From: Protaetiibacter sp. SSC-01
GTDB taxonomy: Bacteria > Actinomycetota > Actinomycetes > Actinomycetales > Microbacteriaceae
Direction: 5' to 3'
Assembly: GCF_014483895.1 (NCBI RefSeq)
Contig: NZ_CP059987.1
Coordinates: 2,852,001 to 2,916,000 of the forward strand
DNA length: 64,000 bases
This document shows, in pieces, positions 40,188 through 50,059 of this stretch (positions are counted from its first letter, which is position 1; each line of letters begins with the position of its first letter). A program made the position numbers and the translations under genes. The notes below the pieces were generated by a model that saw only the letters and a program-made list of their open reading frames with translations, made no database searches and was not told where the DNA came from.

Positions 40188-41149
40188 CAGCCGCGGGCCT
40201 TCTCGAGCAGCTCCTCGCGCGGGTTCTCGTCGGGGAGCGCCGCCGCGAACGCCTCGAGCTTCTTCTTCGCGTCGCCCGAGAGGTGGCTCGGCACGACGAC
40301 GTGCACGGTCGCGAGCAGGTCGCCCGTCGAGCCCCCGGCGGTCACCCCGCGACCCTTCACGCGCAGCACGCGGCCGCTCGGCGTGCCGGGCGCGACGCGC
40401 AGCCGCACGGGGTCGCCGTCGAGCGTCGGCACCTCGATCGTCGCGCCGAGGGCGGCCTCCGTGAAGGTCACGGGCACATCGACGCGCAGGTTCGCGCCGT
40501 CGCGCTCGAACACCGGATGCGGCCGCACCGCGACGGTCAGCACGAGGTCGCCCGGCTCACCGCCGTCGGGGCTCGGCTGCCCCTTGCCGCGCAGCTTGAT
40601 CCTCTGGCCGTCGCGCACGCCCGCGGGGATCTTGACCTTCGTGGCCTTGCCGCCGGGCAGCTGCAGGGTGACCGTGTCGCCCTGGATCGCGGTCAGGAAG
40701 TCGAGTGTCGTCGTCGCCGTGATGTCGGCGCCGGGAGTCGGTCCGCCGAAGCCGCGGTAGCCGCCCGTCGAGTTGCCGAAGCGGCCCGACCCGAACATCC
40801 CGCCGAGGAGATCCTCGAATCCTCCGGCGGAATACGTCGGGCGTCCACCGCCCCCGAACATGCCGCCGAAGACATCCTCGAACCCCTGACCGCCCGACGT
40901 GAAGCGCGCACCGCCGCCCATCGCGCGGATCTGGTCGTACTCCGCACGCTCCTGCGGATCGGAGAGCACAGCGTACGCCTCGCTGATCTCCTTGAACCGC
41001 GCCTCGGCGGCGGTATCACCCGGATTCGAGTCCGGGTGATACTGCCGCGCGAGCTTGCGGTAGACCTTCTTGAGCTCGGCGTCGGAGACGTCCTTCGAAA
41101 CGCCGAGCGTGGCGTAGAAGTCCTTGTCGAACCAGTCCTGGCTGGCCAT
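40187..41149 (-). CDS. dnaJ: DnaJ/CbpA-type co-chaperone without zinc finger
   Basis: A 320-residue Hsp40 that delivers substrates to DnaK and stimulates its ATPase. The J domain (about 9-75) has the HPD motif in [12 protein letters not shown] Gly/Phe-rich linker follows (about 80-140, with repeated GGMFG and [12 protein letters not shown]), then two beta-sandwich substrate-binding domains (about 145-300). The CxxCxGxG zinc-finger repeats of classical DnaJ are missing, making it a class II (CbpA-like) protein even though it sits in the dnaK operon. The stop overlaps the hspR start by one base, and grpE ends 19 nt upstream. Confidence 0.93.
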   Translation of the reverse strand: MASQDWFDKDFYATLGVSKDVSDAELKKVYRKLARQYHPDSNPGDTAAEARFKEISEAYAVLSDPQERAEYDQIRAMGGGARFTSGGQGFEDVFGGMFGGGGRPTYSAGGFEDLLGGMFGSGRFGNSTGGYRGFGGPTPGADITATTTLDFLTAIQGDTVTLQLPGGKATKVKIPAGVRDGQRIKLRGKGQPSPDGGEPGDLVLTVAVRPHPVFERDGANLRVDVPVTFTEAALGATIEVPTLDGDPVRLRVAPGTPSGRVLRVKGRGVTAGGSTGDLLATVHVVVPSHLSGDAKKKLEAFAAALPDENPREELLEKARG

Positions 41150-41168
41150 CGGACTCCTCTCGGGTTCT

Positions 41169-41801
41169 CTAGCTGGCGGGCGGCGCGCTCACGGCGACCT
41201 TGGCGGCCCGGATGAGCCGGTCGCCGAGCGCGTAGCCCACCTCGATCACGTCCTTGACCGTCTCGCCCTCGGCATCCGGGTCGGGCAGGTGCACGACCGC
41301 CTCGTGGATGTTGGGGTCGAAGGTCTCGCCGACCTCGCCGACGCGGCGCAGCCCGTACTTCTCGAACCCGGCCCGCAGCTTCTGCGAGACGAGCGTGAGG
41401 GGCGCGCCCTCGACGAGGTCGCCGTGCGCATCCGCGCGGTCGAGGTCGTCGATGACGGGGAGGAGCGAGCGGATCACCTCGGCGATGACGGCCTCGCGGT
41501 TCGCCGCGCGGTCGCGCTCGACGCGGGTGCGGAAGTTCTTGAGGTCGGCCTGCGCGCGGGCGGCGATCTCGCGGTACTCGGCCACGAGGTCCTTCTCCGC
41601 GTCGGCCAGGAGCGCGAGGTCCTCGTCGCTCAGGCCGTCGCCGTCCTCCGGTGCCCGGTCGGCCGCGGGGGTCTCCACCCGCGGCTCGCCGGTCTCCGGG
41701 TCGATCTTCCGCTTGTCCTGGACCTTCGGCTCCTCTTCGCGGCCGGTGTCGTCGCGGCCCGCCTTGTCGCGGCCGGTGTCGTCGCGGTCCTTGTCAGCCA
41801 T
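41169..41801 (-). CDS. grpE: GrpE nucleotide exchange factor
   Basis: A 210-residue protein that releases ADP from DnaK. A charged disordered N-terminus (about 1-65), with an imperfect [16 protein letters not shown] repeat, precedes the long dimerising helix (about 66-110, including [20 protein letters not shown]). The C-terminal beta domain has the conserved [15 protein letters not shown]. It starts 5 nt after the dnaK stop, consistent with one operon. Confidence 0.95.
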   Translation of the reverse strand: MADKDRDDTGRDKAGRDDTGREEEPKVQDKRKIDPETGEPRVETPAADRAPEDGDGLSDEDLALLADAEKDLVAEYREIAARAQADLKNFRTRVERDRAANREAVIAEVIRSLLPVIDDLDRADAHGDLVEGAPLTLVSQKLRAGFEKYGLRRVGEVGETFDPNIHEAVVHLPDPDAEGETVKDVIEVGYALGDRLIRAAKVAVSAPPAS

Positions 41802-41806
41802 GCGTC

Positions 41807-43657
<1,851 letters not shown>

Positions 43658-43695
43658 GTTCTTGTTGCTCCTTGAAGACTGGTGGGATGCGCGGA

Positions 43696-43716
43696 CTTGA
43701 GCCGCGCCGTATCAAG
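43696..43716 (-). promoter_or_regulatory. HAIR operator 2, overlapping the dnaK -10 region
   Basis: CTTGAGC, 7 nt, TATCAAG on the plus strand is a HAIR with three mismatches. It overlaps the -10 box by two bases, the same arrangement as at clpB. Confidence 0.75.
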
Positions 43717-43743
43717 TTTGCACCCCGTCCGGGGGGATGTCAA
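43715..43743 (-). promoter_or_regulatory. dnaK promoter (TTGACA - 17 nt - CAAACT)
   Basis: On the minus strand a perfect -35 TTGACA (complement of 43738-43743) is separated by 17 nt from CAAACT (complement of 43715-43720). It is flanked by two HAIR sites, one upstream and one over the -10. Confidence 0.8.
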
Positions 43744-43747
43744 GAAG

Positions 43748-43768
43748 CTTGAGTCGACGCGGCTCAAG
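43748..43768 (-). promoter_or_regulatory. HAIR operator 1, upstream of the dnaK -35
   Basis: CTTGAGT, 7 nt, GCTCAAG matches the HAIR consensus with one mismatch and has the same half-sites as the clpB operator. Confidence 0.85.
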
Positions 43769-43832
43769 GCCGGCGCGGCCGCGGTACACGCGTTGCTCCG
43801 CGTCGCGTCATCCGCTCGTCACGCGCGCGCAG

Positions 43833-43838
43833 TAGCGT
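43833..43838 (+). promoter_or_regulatory. -10 box TAGCGT, leaderless MFS gene
   Basis: TAGCGT is followed by 7 nt and ATG 43846. This promoter is divergent from the dnaK promoter, with about 65 nt between HAIR 1 and the box. Confidence 0.55.
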
Positions 43839-43845
43839 TTCCTCC

Positions 43846-45276
43846 ATGACCCACCCGAGCGGCGGCGACGCCGCGGCCACGCCCTCCGTTCCCACGCCTC
43901 CCGTCGCCGCCGACACGGGCGCGGTCGCCGTCGTCGGTCTCGAGCTGCAGGAGGGGCGCACGATCCCCCGCAAGCAGGTCGTCTCGTGGGCGCTGTGGGA
44001 CTGGGCGACGCAGCCGTTCAACTCGGTCATCCTGACCTTCGTCTTCACGGCGCTCTACCTCACGACCGACGTCTTCCTCTCCCCCGAGCTCGCGGCGCTG
44101 CCCGACGACTCCGCGGCGAAGGAGGCCGGGCTCGCCGAGCTCGCATCCGGCCTCGGCCTCGCGACCACGATCTCGGGCCTCATCATCGCCCTCATCGCGC
44201 CCGTGCTCGCGCAGCGGGCGGATGCGAGCGGCCGCCGCAAGTTCTGGCTGCTCGTCTACACGGGCGTGCTCATCGTCACGACCGGCTCCCTCTTCTTCGT
44301 GCAGGGCGCGCCCCAGTTCTTCGTGCTCGGCGTCTCGCTCATCGCCATCGGCACCGTCTTCAGCGAGCTCGCGGGCGTCAACTACAACGCGATGCTCGTG
44401 CAGGTCGCGACGCCCAAGACCGTCGGCCGCGTGAGCGGACTCGGATGGGGCCTCGGCTACATCGGCGGCATCCTCGCGCTCGTCATCGTCGTCGTCGCCT
44501 ACTCGATGGACTGGTTCGGGCTGCCGCAGGAGAACGGCCTGCCGTTCCGGATCGTCGCGCTCGGCTGCGCGATCTGGACGACCGTCTTCGTCATCCCCTT
44601 CGTGCTCAACGTGCCCGAGCTCGAGCACACCGAGCCCCAGAAGCGCGTCAACTTCTTCGCGAGCTACGTCGTGCTGTTCCGCGACATCGCGCGCCTGTTC
44701 CGCGAGTCGCGCCCGACCTTCTGGTTCCTGCTCGCGAGCGCCGTCTACCGCGACGGCCTCGGTGCCGTCTTCACCTTCGGGGCCGTCATCGCATCCGTGT
44801 CGTTCGGCTTCGGGTTCCTCGAGGTCGTCGCGTTCGGCATCGCCGCGAACCTCGTCGCGGGCGTCTCGACGATCATCGCGGGCCGCTTCGACGACCGGTT
44901 CGGCGCGCGCGCCGTCATCGTCACCGCGCTCATCGGGCTCGTCATCTCGGGCAGCATGGTGTTCCTGCTGCACGACATGGGCAAGATCGCGTTCTGGATC
45001 TTCGGCCTCGCGCTGTGCATCTTCGTCGGCCCCGCGCAGGCGTCGAGCCGCTCGCTGCTCGCGCGTGTCACGCCCGCCGGCCAGGAGGGCCAGGTGTTCG
45101 GCCTCTATGCGACGACGGGCCGCATCGCGAGCCCCATCTCCTCGTCGCTGTGGACCCTGTTCATCGTCGTCTTCAGCTCGACCGTCTTCGGCATCCTCGG
45201 CATCGTTCTCACGATCGCGGCGGGCCTCGTGCTCATGCTGCTCGTGCGCCTGCCGAAGCACGTGCGCCTGAGCTGA
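43846..45276 (+). CDS. UMF1-family MFS transporter
   Basis: A 476-residue integral membrane protein with 12 predicted helices after a ~45-residue Pro/Ala-rich cytoplasmic N-terminus. The first helix region WALWDWATQPFNSVILTFVF matches the UMF1/Atg22-like signature (usually YDWANSAF). The MFS loop between helices 2 and 3 appears as PVLAQRADASGRRKF, and a repeat of it as AGRFDDRFGARAVIV. UMF1 members are thought to move small metabolites, but the substrate cannot be told here. It is divergent from the dnaK operon and followed 47 nt later by a MarR-like gene on the same strand. Confidence 0.85.
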   Translation: MTHPSGGDAAATPSVPTPPVAADTGAVAVVGLELQEGRTIPRKQVVSWALWDWATQPFNSVILTFVFTALYLTTDVFLSPELAALPDDSAAKEAGLAELASGLGLATTISGLIIALIAPVLAQRADASGRRKFWLLVYTGVLIVTTGSLFFVQGAPQFFVLGVSLIAIGTVFSELAGVNYNAMLVQVATPKTVGRVSGLGWGLGYIGGILALVIVVVAYSMDWFGLPQENGLPFRIVALGCAIWTTVFVIPFVLNVPELEHTEPQKRVNFFASYVVLFRDIARLFRESRPTFWFLLASAVYRDGLGAVFTFGAVIASVSFGFGFLEVVAFGIAANLVAGVSTIIAGRFDDRFGARAVIVTALIGLVISGSMVFLLHDMGKIAFWIFGLALCIFVGPAQASSRSLLARVTPAGQEGQVFGLYATTGRIASPISSSLWTLFIVVFSSTVFGILGIVLTIAAGLVLMLLVRLPKHVRLS

Positions 45277-45311
45277 GCTGCGTTTTTCACGACGCGGGAG
45301 CCGGATGACGC

Positions 45312-45317
45312 TACCGT
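45312..45317 (+). promoter_or_regulatory. -10 box TACCGT, leaderless MarR-like gene
   Basis: TACCGT is followed by 6 nt and ATG 45324. Confidence 0.55.
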
Positions 45318-45323
45318 GGGGGC

Positions 45324-45737
45324 ATGTCGACGCGGACACTCGCCTACTGGCTTGCGCTCGTCGACCGCCTCGTGGAACGCGGTTTCGCCGGGGCGCTCGA
45401 CGAGCACGGCATCACCCGGATGCAGTGGCGCATCCTCACCGTGCTGGGAGACGGGCCGGCGACGGCCGACCAGCTCGACACCGCCCTCGCGGACATGCCC
45501 GCCTACGACGACGACGCGACCGCCGCCGAGCAGCTCGGCGAGCTCGTCGAGTCGGGGTGGGTCGAGGCCGCGGACGCCTACCGGGTCACCGAGCGGGGTC
45601 GCGCCGCGCACGGCCACATCCTCGACGCGGTCGCCGAGCTGCGCACGCGCGTGCTCGAGGGGGTCTCGCCCGAGGAGGAGCAGACGATGATCGCCCTCCT
45701 CGAGCGGATGGCGCGCAACCTCGGCTGGGAGCCCTGA
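45324..45737 (+). CDS. MarR-like winged-helix regulator
   Basis: A 137-residue protein with a helical start (RTLAYWLALVDRLVERGFAG) typical of MarR dimerisation helices. A winged helix-turn-helix follows at about 32-95 (MQWRILTVLGDGPATADQL, then LGELVESGWVEAADAYRVTERGRAAH), and then a long C-terminal helix with EEEQTMIALLERMARNL. The ligand and targets are unknown; its position just downstream of the MFS gene suggests it could regulate the transporter, but it has its own promoter-like box. It is on the same strand as idi, 47 nt upstream. Confidence 0.75.
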   Translation: MSTRTLAYWLALVDRLVERGFAGALDEHGITRMQWRILTVLGDGPATADQLDTALADMPAYDDDATAAEQLGELVESGWVEAADAYRVTERGRAAHGHILDAVAELRTRVLEGVSPEEEQTMIALLERMARNLGWEP

Positions 45738-45772
45738 GCCCCGCGCTCGGCCGTCGCCCGGGTAGCGCCCGC

Positions 45773-45778
45773 TAGTCT
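45773..45778 (+). promoter_or_regulatory. -10 box TAGTCT, leaderless idi
   Basis: TAGTCT is followed by 6 nt and ATG 45785. This spacing selects ATG 45785 over the in-frame GTG at 45779. Confidence 0.6.
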
Positions 45779-45784
45779 GTGCCC

Positions 45785-46318
45785 ATGTCGCCCGCTGACG
45801 CCACCGAGCTCGTCCTCCTCCTCGACGACGACGGGAAGCCGGTCGGCACGGCGCCGAAGGCGACCGTGCACACGACCGACACCCCGCTGCACTTCGCGTT
45901 CTCGTGCCACGTGTTCAACTCCGCCGGACGGATGCTCGTGACGCGTCGCGCGCTCACGAAAGACACCTTCGCGGGCGTCTGGACGAACGCGTTCTGCGGC
46001 CACCCGGCCCCCGGCGAGAAGGCCCTCGACGCCGTCGTGCGCCGCGCCGACGCGGAGCTCGGCGTGACGGTGCGCGACATCGAGCTCGTGCTGCCGCACT
46101 TCCGCTACCGCGCCGCCGACGCGAACGGCATCGTCGAGAACGAGATCTGCCCCGTGTTCCGCGCCGTCGTCGACGTCGACCCGAAGCCCTCGAAGGACGA
46201 GGTCGCCGAGTGGGTGTGGGCCGACCCGAACTCGCTGCGGATGGCGGTGTCGGCTGCGCCGTTCGCCTTCAGCCCGTGGTTCTCGCTGCAGCTCGCGGCC
46301 TGGCCCGCCGGGAAGTAG
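45785..46318 (+). CDS. idi: Isopentenyl-diphosphate delta-isomerase, type I
   Basis: A 177-residue Nudix-fold enzyme that interconverts isopentenyl and dimethylallyl diphosphate for isoprenoid synthesis in the cytoplasm. The active-site Cys is in TNAFCGHP (C71). The catalytic Glu lies in the VENEICPVF motif (E118/E120), and metal ligands are expected at the conserved His residues (HFAFSCHVF, CGHP, LPHFRYRA). The length matches bacterial type I Idi. It is convergent with dcd, with only 3 nt between the stops. Confidence 0.93.
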   Translation: MSPADATELVLLLDDDGKPVGTAPKATVHTTDTPLHFAFSCHVFNSAGRMLVTRRALTKDTFAGVWTNAFCGHPAPGEKALDAVVRRADAELGVTVRDIELVLPHFRYRAADANGIVENEICPVFRAVVDVDPKPSKDEVAEWVWADPNSLRMAVSAAPFAFSPWFSLQLAAWPAGK

Positions 46319-46321
46319 CCG

Positions 46322-46927
46322 CTACTCCCCCCGCGCCCCCGCATCCGTCGCCGTGACGTCGGTGCGGTGGAAGCTCTGCCACGATCGCGAGGCCGTCGGG
46401 CCGCGCTGACCCTGGTAGCGGTTGGCGTACGCGCCCGAGCCGTAGGCGTTGAGCACGGGCGAGCTCGTGCGGAAGAAGCACAGCTGGCCGATCTTCATGC
46501 CCGGCCAGAGCTTGATCGGCAGCGTCGCGACGTTGCTCAGCTCGAGCGTGACGTGGCCCGAGAAGCCCGGGTCGACGAAGCCGGCCGTCGAGTGGGTGAG
46601 GAGGCCCAGGCGGCCGAGCGAGCTCTTGCCCTCGAGGCGCGCGGCGACGTCGTCGGGCAGCGTCACGAGCTCGTACGTCGAGCCGAGCACGAACTCGCCC
46701 GGGTGCAGGATGAACGGCTCGCCCGGCTTCGTCTCGATGAGGCGGGTCAGCTCGGGCTGCTCCTCGGCCGGGTCGATGAAGGGGTACTTGTGGTTGTCGA
46801 ACAGCCGGAAGTAGCGGTCGAGGCGCACGTCGATGCTCGACGGCTGGATCATCTCCCGGTCGAGCGGGGCGAGGCCGATGCGTCCGGCGTCGAGTTCGGC
46901 GGTGATGTCGCGGTCGCTCAGCAGCAT
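46322..46927 (-). CDS. dcd: dCTP deaminase (probably dUMP-forming)
   Basis: A 201-residue trimeric enzyme of the dUTPase fold that deaminates dCTP for dTMP synthesis. The motif [21 protein letters not shown] with [12 protein letters not shown] holds the catalytic Ser/Arg and Glu. The [11 protein letters not shown] form, common to actinobacterial enzymes, is associated with the bifunctional type that also cleaves dUTP to dUMP. ATG 46927 is chosen because a TAGACT box lies 7 nt upstream and homology begins MLLSDRDI; the open frame continues upstream but without conservation. Confidence 0.93.
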   Translation of the reverse strand: MLLSDRDITAELDAGRIGLAPLDREMIQPSSIDVRLDRYFRLFDNHKYPFIDPAEEQPELTRLIETKPGEPFILHPGEFVLGSTYELVTLPDDVAARLEGKSSLGRLGLLTHSTAGFVDPGFSGHVTLELSNVATLPIKLWPGMKIGQLCFFRTSSPVLNAYGSGAYANRYQGQRGPTASRSWQSFHRTDVTATDAGARGE

Positions 46928-46934
46928 GCGGCTC

Positions 46935-46940
46935 AGTCTA
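46935..46940 (-). promoter_or_regulatory. -10 box TAGACT, leaderless dcd
   Basis: On the minus strand TAGACT is followed by 7 nt and ATG 46927. Confidence 0.6.
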
Positions 46941-46966
46941 TTGAGACGCCGCTCGCGCGCGGGCAG

Positions 46967-46998
46967 CGAAAAGGGGCACGGCCCATCGGCCGTGCCCC
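46967..46998 (-). terminator. Intrinsic terminator of the LAATG-anchored protein gene
   Basis: GGGGCACGGCC at 46973-46983 pairs perfectly with 46988-46998 (11 bp, 4-nt loop). On the minus strand the stem is followed by CTTTTCG, the best U-tract of any hairpin in the window. It lies 15 nt after the stop of the gene at 47013. Confidence 0.9.
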
Positions 46999-47012
46999 CA
47001 TCCGGATGATGC

Positions 47013-47876
47013 TTACGCGGCGACCTCGACACGACGGCGCGTGACGAGCAGGACACCGCCGAGCACGAACGCGAGCGCCGCGAGAGCGATCGGTCCGGCG
47101 GCGGGGCTCACGCCCGTCGCGGCGAGCGTGGCCGCGAGGCGGAACGAGACGCTGCTGACGGCGCCGCTCGTCTGACCCGTCACGACGAGCGTGTGGTTGC
47201 CCGCGCCGAGGCCGCTCAGGAGGCTCGAGCTCAGCGGGATCTGCACCTCGCCGCCGACGACCGGGAAGGTGCCGACGAGCACGGGCTTCGAGTAGGCGTA
47301 GACGTCGACGAACGAGTCGGCCGAGAACCACGGCACGGTCGCGGTGCGGGCCTGGCTCGGGTCGATGTCGCCCGTGGGAAGGCCCGCCTCCTGCGCGGCG
47401 TAGCTCTGCGCCTCGGCGCCCGCGAGGTAGTCGGCCAGCTGGCTCGAGTCGGCCACGGGCGCCGGGCCGGTCGGCTGCTGGTCGACGAACACGGCGGTCG
47501 TGAGGCCCGCGTTCTCCCACGTCTCGGCGAAGCCGTCGAGGTTGCCGATGACGACCACGCCGACCCACTTGCCGATGAGGTCAGAGGTCACGACGTAGCT
47601 CGTGCCGGTCTCGCCGTCGATCGGGCCGCCGAAGTTGCCCCCGTTGAACGACCACTGGTACGCGAGCTCGGTGTCGTCGGGCCAGCCCGTGGTGGTCACG
47701 GTGAGGGTGTTGCCGACCTTCGGCGTGCCGGTGATCGTCACGACGACGTTGCTCGTGTCGATGTCGTCGAGCGGCTCGGCCAGGGCGGGGGCGGCGCCGG
47801 CGATGCCGGCGCCCGCGAGGAGTGCCGAGGCGAGTGCCGCCGTCAGCACGCGATTGCGCAGGGTGGTTCGAGACAA
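47013..47876 (-). CDS. Secreted Ig-like protein with LAATG sorting signal
   Basis: A 287-residue exported protein. The signal peptide occupies residues 1-33 ([21 protein letters not shown]...ALAEP). The segment about 45-130 has the pattern [20 protein letters not shown] with YQWSFNGG, typical of a bacterial Ig-like fold repeated in actinobacterial wall proteins. The rest is unassigned, and the C-terminus carries LAATG (251-255), a membrane stretch and TRRRVEVAA. It is probably attached by a class E sortase. The most upstream start is TTG 47876 with GGAG about 8 nt before it; the alternative GTG nine codons later would remove the positive charges of the signal peptide. It has its own strong terminator. 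Confidence 0.75.
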   Translation of the reverse strand: MSRTTLRNRVLTAALASALLAGAGIAGAAPALAEPLDDIDTSNVVVTITGTPKVGNTLTVTTTGWPDDTELAYQWSFNGGNFGGPIDGETGTSYVVTSDLIGKWVGVVVIGNLDGFAETWENAGLTTAVFVDQQPTGPAPVADSSQLADYLAGAEAQSYAAQEAGLPTGDIDPSQARTATVPWFSADSFVDVYAYSKPVLVGTFPVVGGEVQIPLSSSLLSGLGAGNHTLVVTGQTSGAVSSVSFRLAATLAATGVSPAAGPIALAALAFVLGGVLLVTRRRVEVAA

Positions 47877-48113
47877 AGGAGAAGCTCCAGAAAGATAGAG
47901 GTGGTGCCTGGGAAGAGAGGTGCGAGCACCCCCACGGGAACACGGCGATGTCCCCCGCCTCCGACTCTATGGGGGACACTCATTTTCGTCGGGCCCCGCG
48001 GACACCCCCACTTCGCGGTTGGAACGACCTGTCGCGGCGTGTCGCGGGTGCCCCGCGGGATGAGGACGGATGACGGCGAGCCGCTAGTCTGTACGAGTGC
48101 GCTCCGGCGCCGC

Positions 48114-48187
48114 GGGGCTGTAGTTCAATGGCAGAACTTCTGCTTCCCAAGCAGACAGCGCGGGTTCGATTCCCGTCAGCCCCTCCA
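48114..48187 (+). tRNA. tRNA-Gly (CCC anticodon), CCA encoded
   Basis: The acceptor GGGGCTG (48114-48120) pairs with CAGCCCC (48177-48183). A D arm GTTC/GAAC, an anticodon stem TCTGC/GCAGA with loop TTCCCAA, and a T arm GCGGG-TTCGATT-CCCGT are all present. The anticodon is CCC (Gly). After the discriminator T the CCA end is encoded (48185-48187). A TAGTCT box at 48085-48090 may be its -10. The 237 nt upstream (47877-48113) hold no other gene. Confidence 0.96.
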
Positions 48188-48405
48188 TCGCCCCTCGGCA
48201 TCGCCCCCCGCCGCCGCCCTGCCGGCGGCGATCGGCCCCGGCGGGCGTGCGCACGCAAAGGTTCACGAGCCTGAACCGGGAACGCAGGGGCGCTTTCTCC
48301 GTCGTCGTCATACACACCTCTTCGTGTCGGCCCCCGGCGGGTTACAGGGCCGGGGTACAGCGGCGACTCTAAGAAGCAGGCGATGCATTTGTCGAAGACC
48401 TCACG

Positions 48406-48846
48406 ATGGTCCGCATCCACAACGACACGCTCGCCCTGCGGCTCGCGATCGAGCGCGGCACCCTCGAGTGGGAGTCGGACGTCATGGCGAAGCACCACGT
48501 GCTCGCGCGCACCGAGCGCCGCTCGCCCGACGACCCCCTGCACATCCGCGACGAGTGGTCGGCCGCGCACCGCGACTTCCACGCGGCGCTCGTGGCCGGA
48601 TGCCGCGTGCCGCTCCTCCTCGACCTCTCGCGCACGCTCTTCGACTCGACCGAGCTCTACCGGCGTTGGGCCGCCCCCACACCCGCGGCCCTCAAGCGCG
48701 ACGTGCCGCACGAGCACGCGCTCATCCTCGAGGCCGCGCTCGACCGCGACGCCGACAAGGCCACCGAGCTTCTGACCGAGCACTACAACCAGTCGCTGCG
48801 CGTCATGCTCGCCGCGGGCTTCGCCGACCTGCCGACGGACGACTGA
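48406..48846 (+). pseudogene. GntR-family regulator remnant (FCD domain only)
   Basis: The 146-codon frame reads as the C-terminal ligand-binding half of a GntR/FadR-type repressor. LALRLAIERGTLEWESDVMA, HIRDEWSAAHRDFHAALVAGC, LLLDLSRTLFDSTELYRRW and EHALILEAALDRDADKATELLTEHY are characteristic FCD helices with the metal-binding Asp and His residues. The N-terminal ~75-residue winged helix is missing and nothing resembling it is found between the tRNA and this frame, so the protein cannot bind DNA in the usual way. It follows tRNA-Gly and precedes a second decayed gene, so the locus looks like the leftovers of a deleted segment. It is still an intact frame and might be expressed. Confidence 0.75.
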
Positions 48847-48851
48847 GCGCC

Positions 48852-49232
48852 GTGGAGATCGCGATCGGCTAGCTGCGCGCCACGCTGCTCGAGGCCTTCC
48901 GCGCGCTCGGCGCCCCCGAGGAGGAGGCGCAGGCAGCCGCCGAGATGTGCCTCGACTCCGAGCTGCGCGAGCACCGCTCGCACGGCGCGCGCCTCGTGCG
49001 GAACATCGCGCGCGAGTACGCCCAGGGGGCCGAGCGGCGGCGCGAGCTCGTCGTCGAGCACGCGACTCCCGCATCCGCGACCGTCGCCGTCGAGACGCTC
49101 CTCGGCGAGATCGCGGATGCCGGCGGACGCGTGCCCGGCGAGCAGAGCCGCGTCATCCGCGAGGCCCACCTGGCATCCGGCACCGTCACGCTCGACGACA
49201 ACGCGATCGAGGTGCTCGGCCTCTCGCGCTGA
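48852..49232 (+). pseudogene. Ldh2-family malate/lactate dehydrogenase remnant
   Basis: In one frame the N-terminus of an Ldh2-type NAD(P)-dependent dehydrogenase can be read (LRATLLEAFRALGAPEEEAQ, then CLDSELREHRSHGARLVR). It is followed directly by the C-terminus (GGRVPGEQSRVIREAHLASG, then VTLDDNAIEVLGL). About 220 central residues of a ~340-residue enzyme, including the cofactor-binding region, are missing, and an in-frame TAG occurs at 48870-48872, six codons after the likely GTG start. The gene is therefore inactivated by an internal deletion and a nonsense codon. GntR regulators often neighbour such dehydrogenases, so the two remnants were probably one functional unit. Confidence 0.8.
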
Positions 49233-49258
49233 GCCCGGGCGCGCGCCATGATGTGCGC

Positions 49259-50056
49259 ATGCCCGAGATGATCCCGACCCCGCTCGGCCGCCTGCGCGTG
49301 CAGGTGCAGGGCGAGGGGCCTGCGACGGCCGTGCTGTGGCACAGCCTCTACGTCGACGACCGGTCGTGGGATCGCGTCGCGCCCGAGCTCGCGCGCGACC
49401 GGCGCCTCGTGCGCATCACGGGGCCCGGTCACGGCGAGAGCGACCCGCCGAGCCGCGACTACACGCTCGACGACTGCGCGGATGCGGCGCTCGCCGTGCT
49501 CGACGCGCTCGGCATCGCCTCCCCCGTCGACTGGCTCGGGTGCGCGTGGGGCGGGCACGTCGGCATCGTGCTCGCCGCGGCGCACCCCGACCGCGTGCGC
49601 ACGCTGACCTCCTTCAACGCCCCCGTGCAGGCACTCGGCGACGACGAGCTGCCGCGCGTGCGACTCCTCGTGCGGGCCTACCGCCTCATCGGGGCACGGG
49701 GGCCCGTGCTGAGCGGGGTGACATCCGCGCTGCTCTCGGATGAGACCCGGTCGACCGATCCCGACGCGGTCGTCTACGTGCACGAGTGCCTGCGCGGCGC
49801 GCGGCGGGGCAGCCTGCTCGCCGCGATCCGCGGCATCTCGCTCGGCCGCGCCGACCTGCGCCCGCTGCTCGCCCGCATCCCCGTGCCCGTGCTCCATGTG
49901 ACGACGGCCGACGACCCGCTGTGGACGCCCGAGCAGGCGCGCGCCGCGGCGGCGCTCGGCCCTCGAGCGGATGCCGTGGTGGCATCCGGCGGTCACCTCA
50001 CGCCGCTCGAGGCGCCCGCCGAGACCCTCGCGATCGTGCGCCACGCCTGGGCGTGA
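49259..50056 (+). CDS. Alpha/beta-hydrolase-fold protein with Ala at the nucleophile position
   Basis: A 265-residue protein of the hydrolase fold. The oxyanion region is LWHSLYVDDRSWDRV, and GHGESDPP follows strand 4. The nucleophile elbow reads LGCAWGGHVG, where G-x-Ser-x-G is expected; the middle residue is Ala. The acid (VTTADDPLWTPE) and the His (SGGHLTPLEAP) are kept. It may therefore be non-hydrolytic, use another residue, or catalyse a different reaction. It begins at ATG 49259 after a weak CATGAT box 6 nt upstream, just after the Ldh2 remnant, and converges with the AlaX-type gene with 3 nt between the stops. Confidence 0.85.
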   Translation: MPEMIPTPLGRLRVQVQGEGPATAVLWHSLYVDDRSWDRVAPELARDRRLVRITGPGHGESDPPSRDYTLDDCADAALAVLDALGIASPVDWLGCAWGGHVGIVLAAAHPDRVRTLTSFNAPVQALGDDELPRVRLLVRAYRLIGARGPVLSGVTSALLSDETRSTDPDAVVYVHECLRGARRGSLLAAIRGISLGRADLRPLLARIPVPVLHVTTADDPLWTPEQARAAAALGPRADAVVASGGHLTPLEAPAETLAIVRHAWA

Positions 50057-50059
50057 GCC

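Noticed and set aside
45277-45311. GTTTTTC tract after the MFS gene as an intrinsic terminator
   Set aside because: There is a T-run but no convincing stem before it.
48945-49232. A stand-alone 95-codon gene starting at ATG 48945
   Set aside because: The start is inside the conserved N-terminal region of the Ldh2 remnant, whose similarity continues upstream through the TAG; better read as part of the pseudogene.
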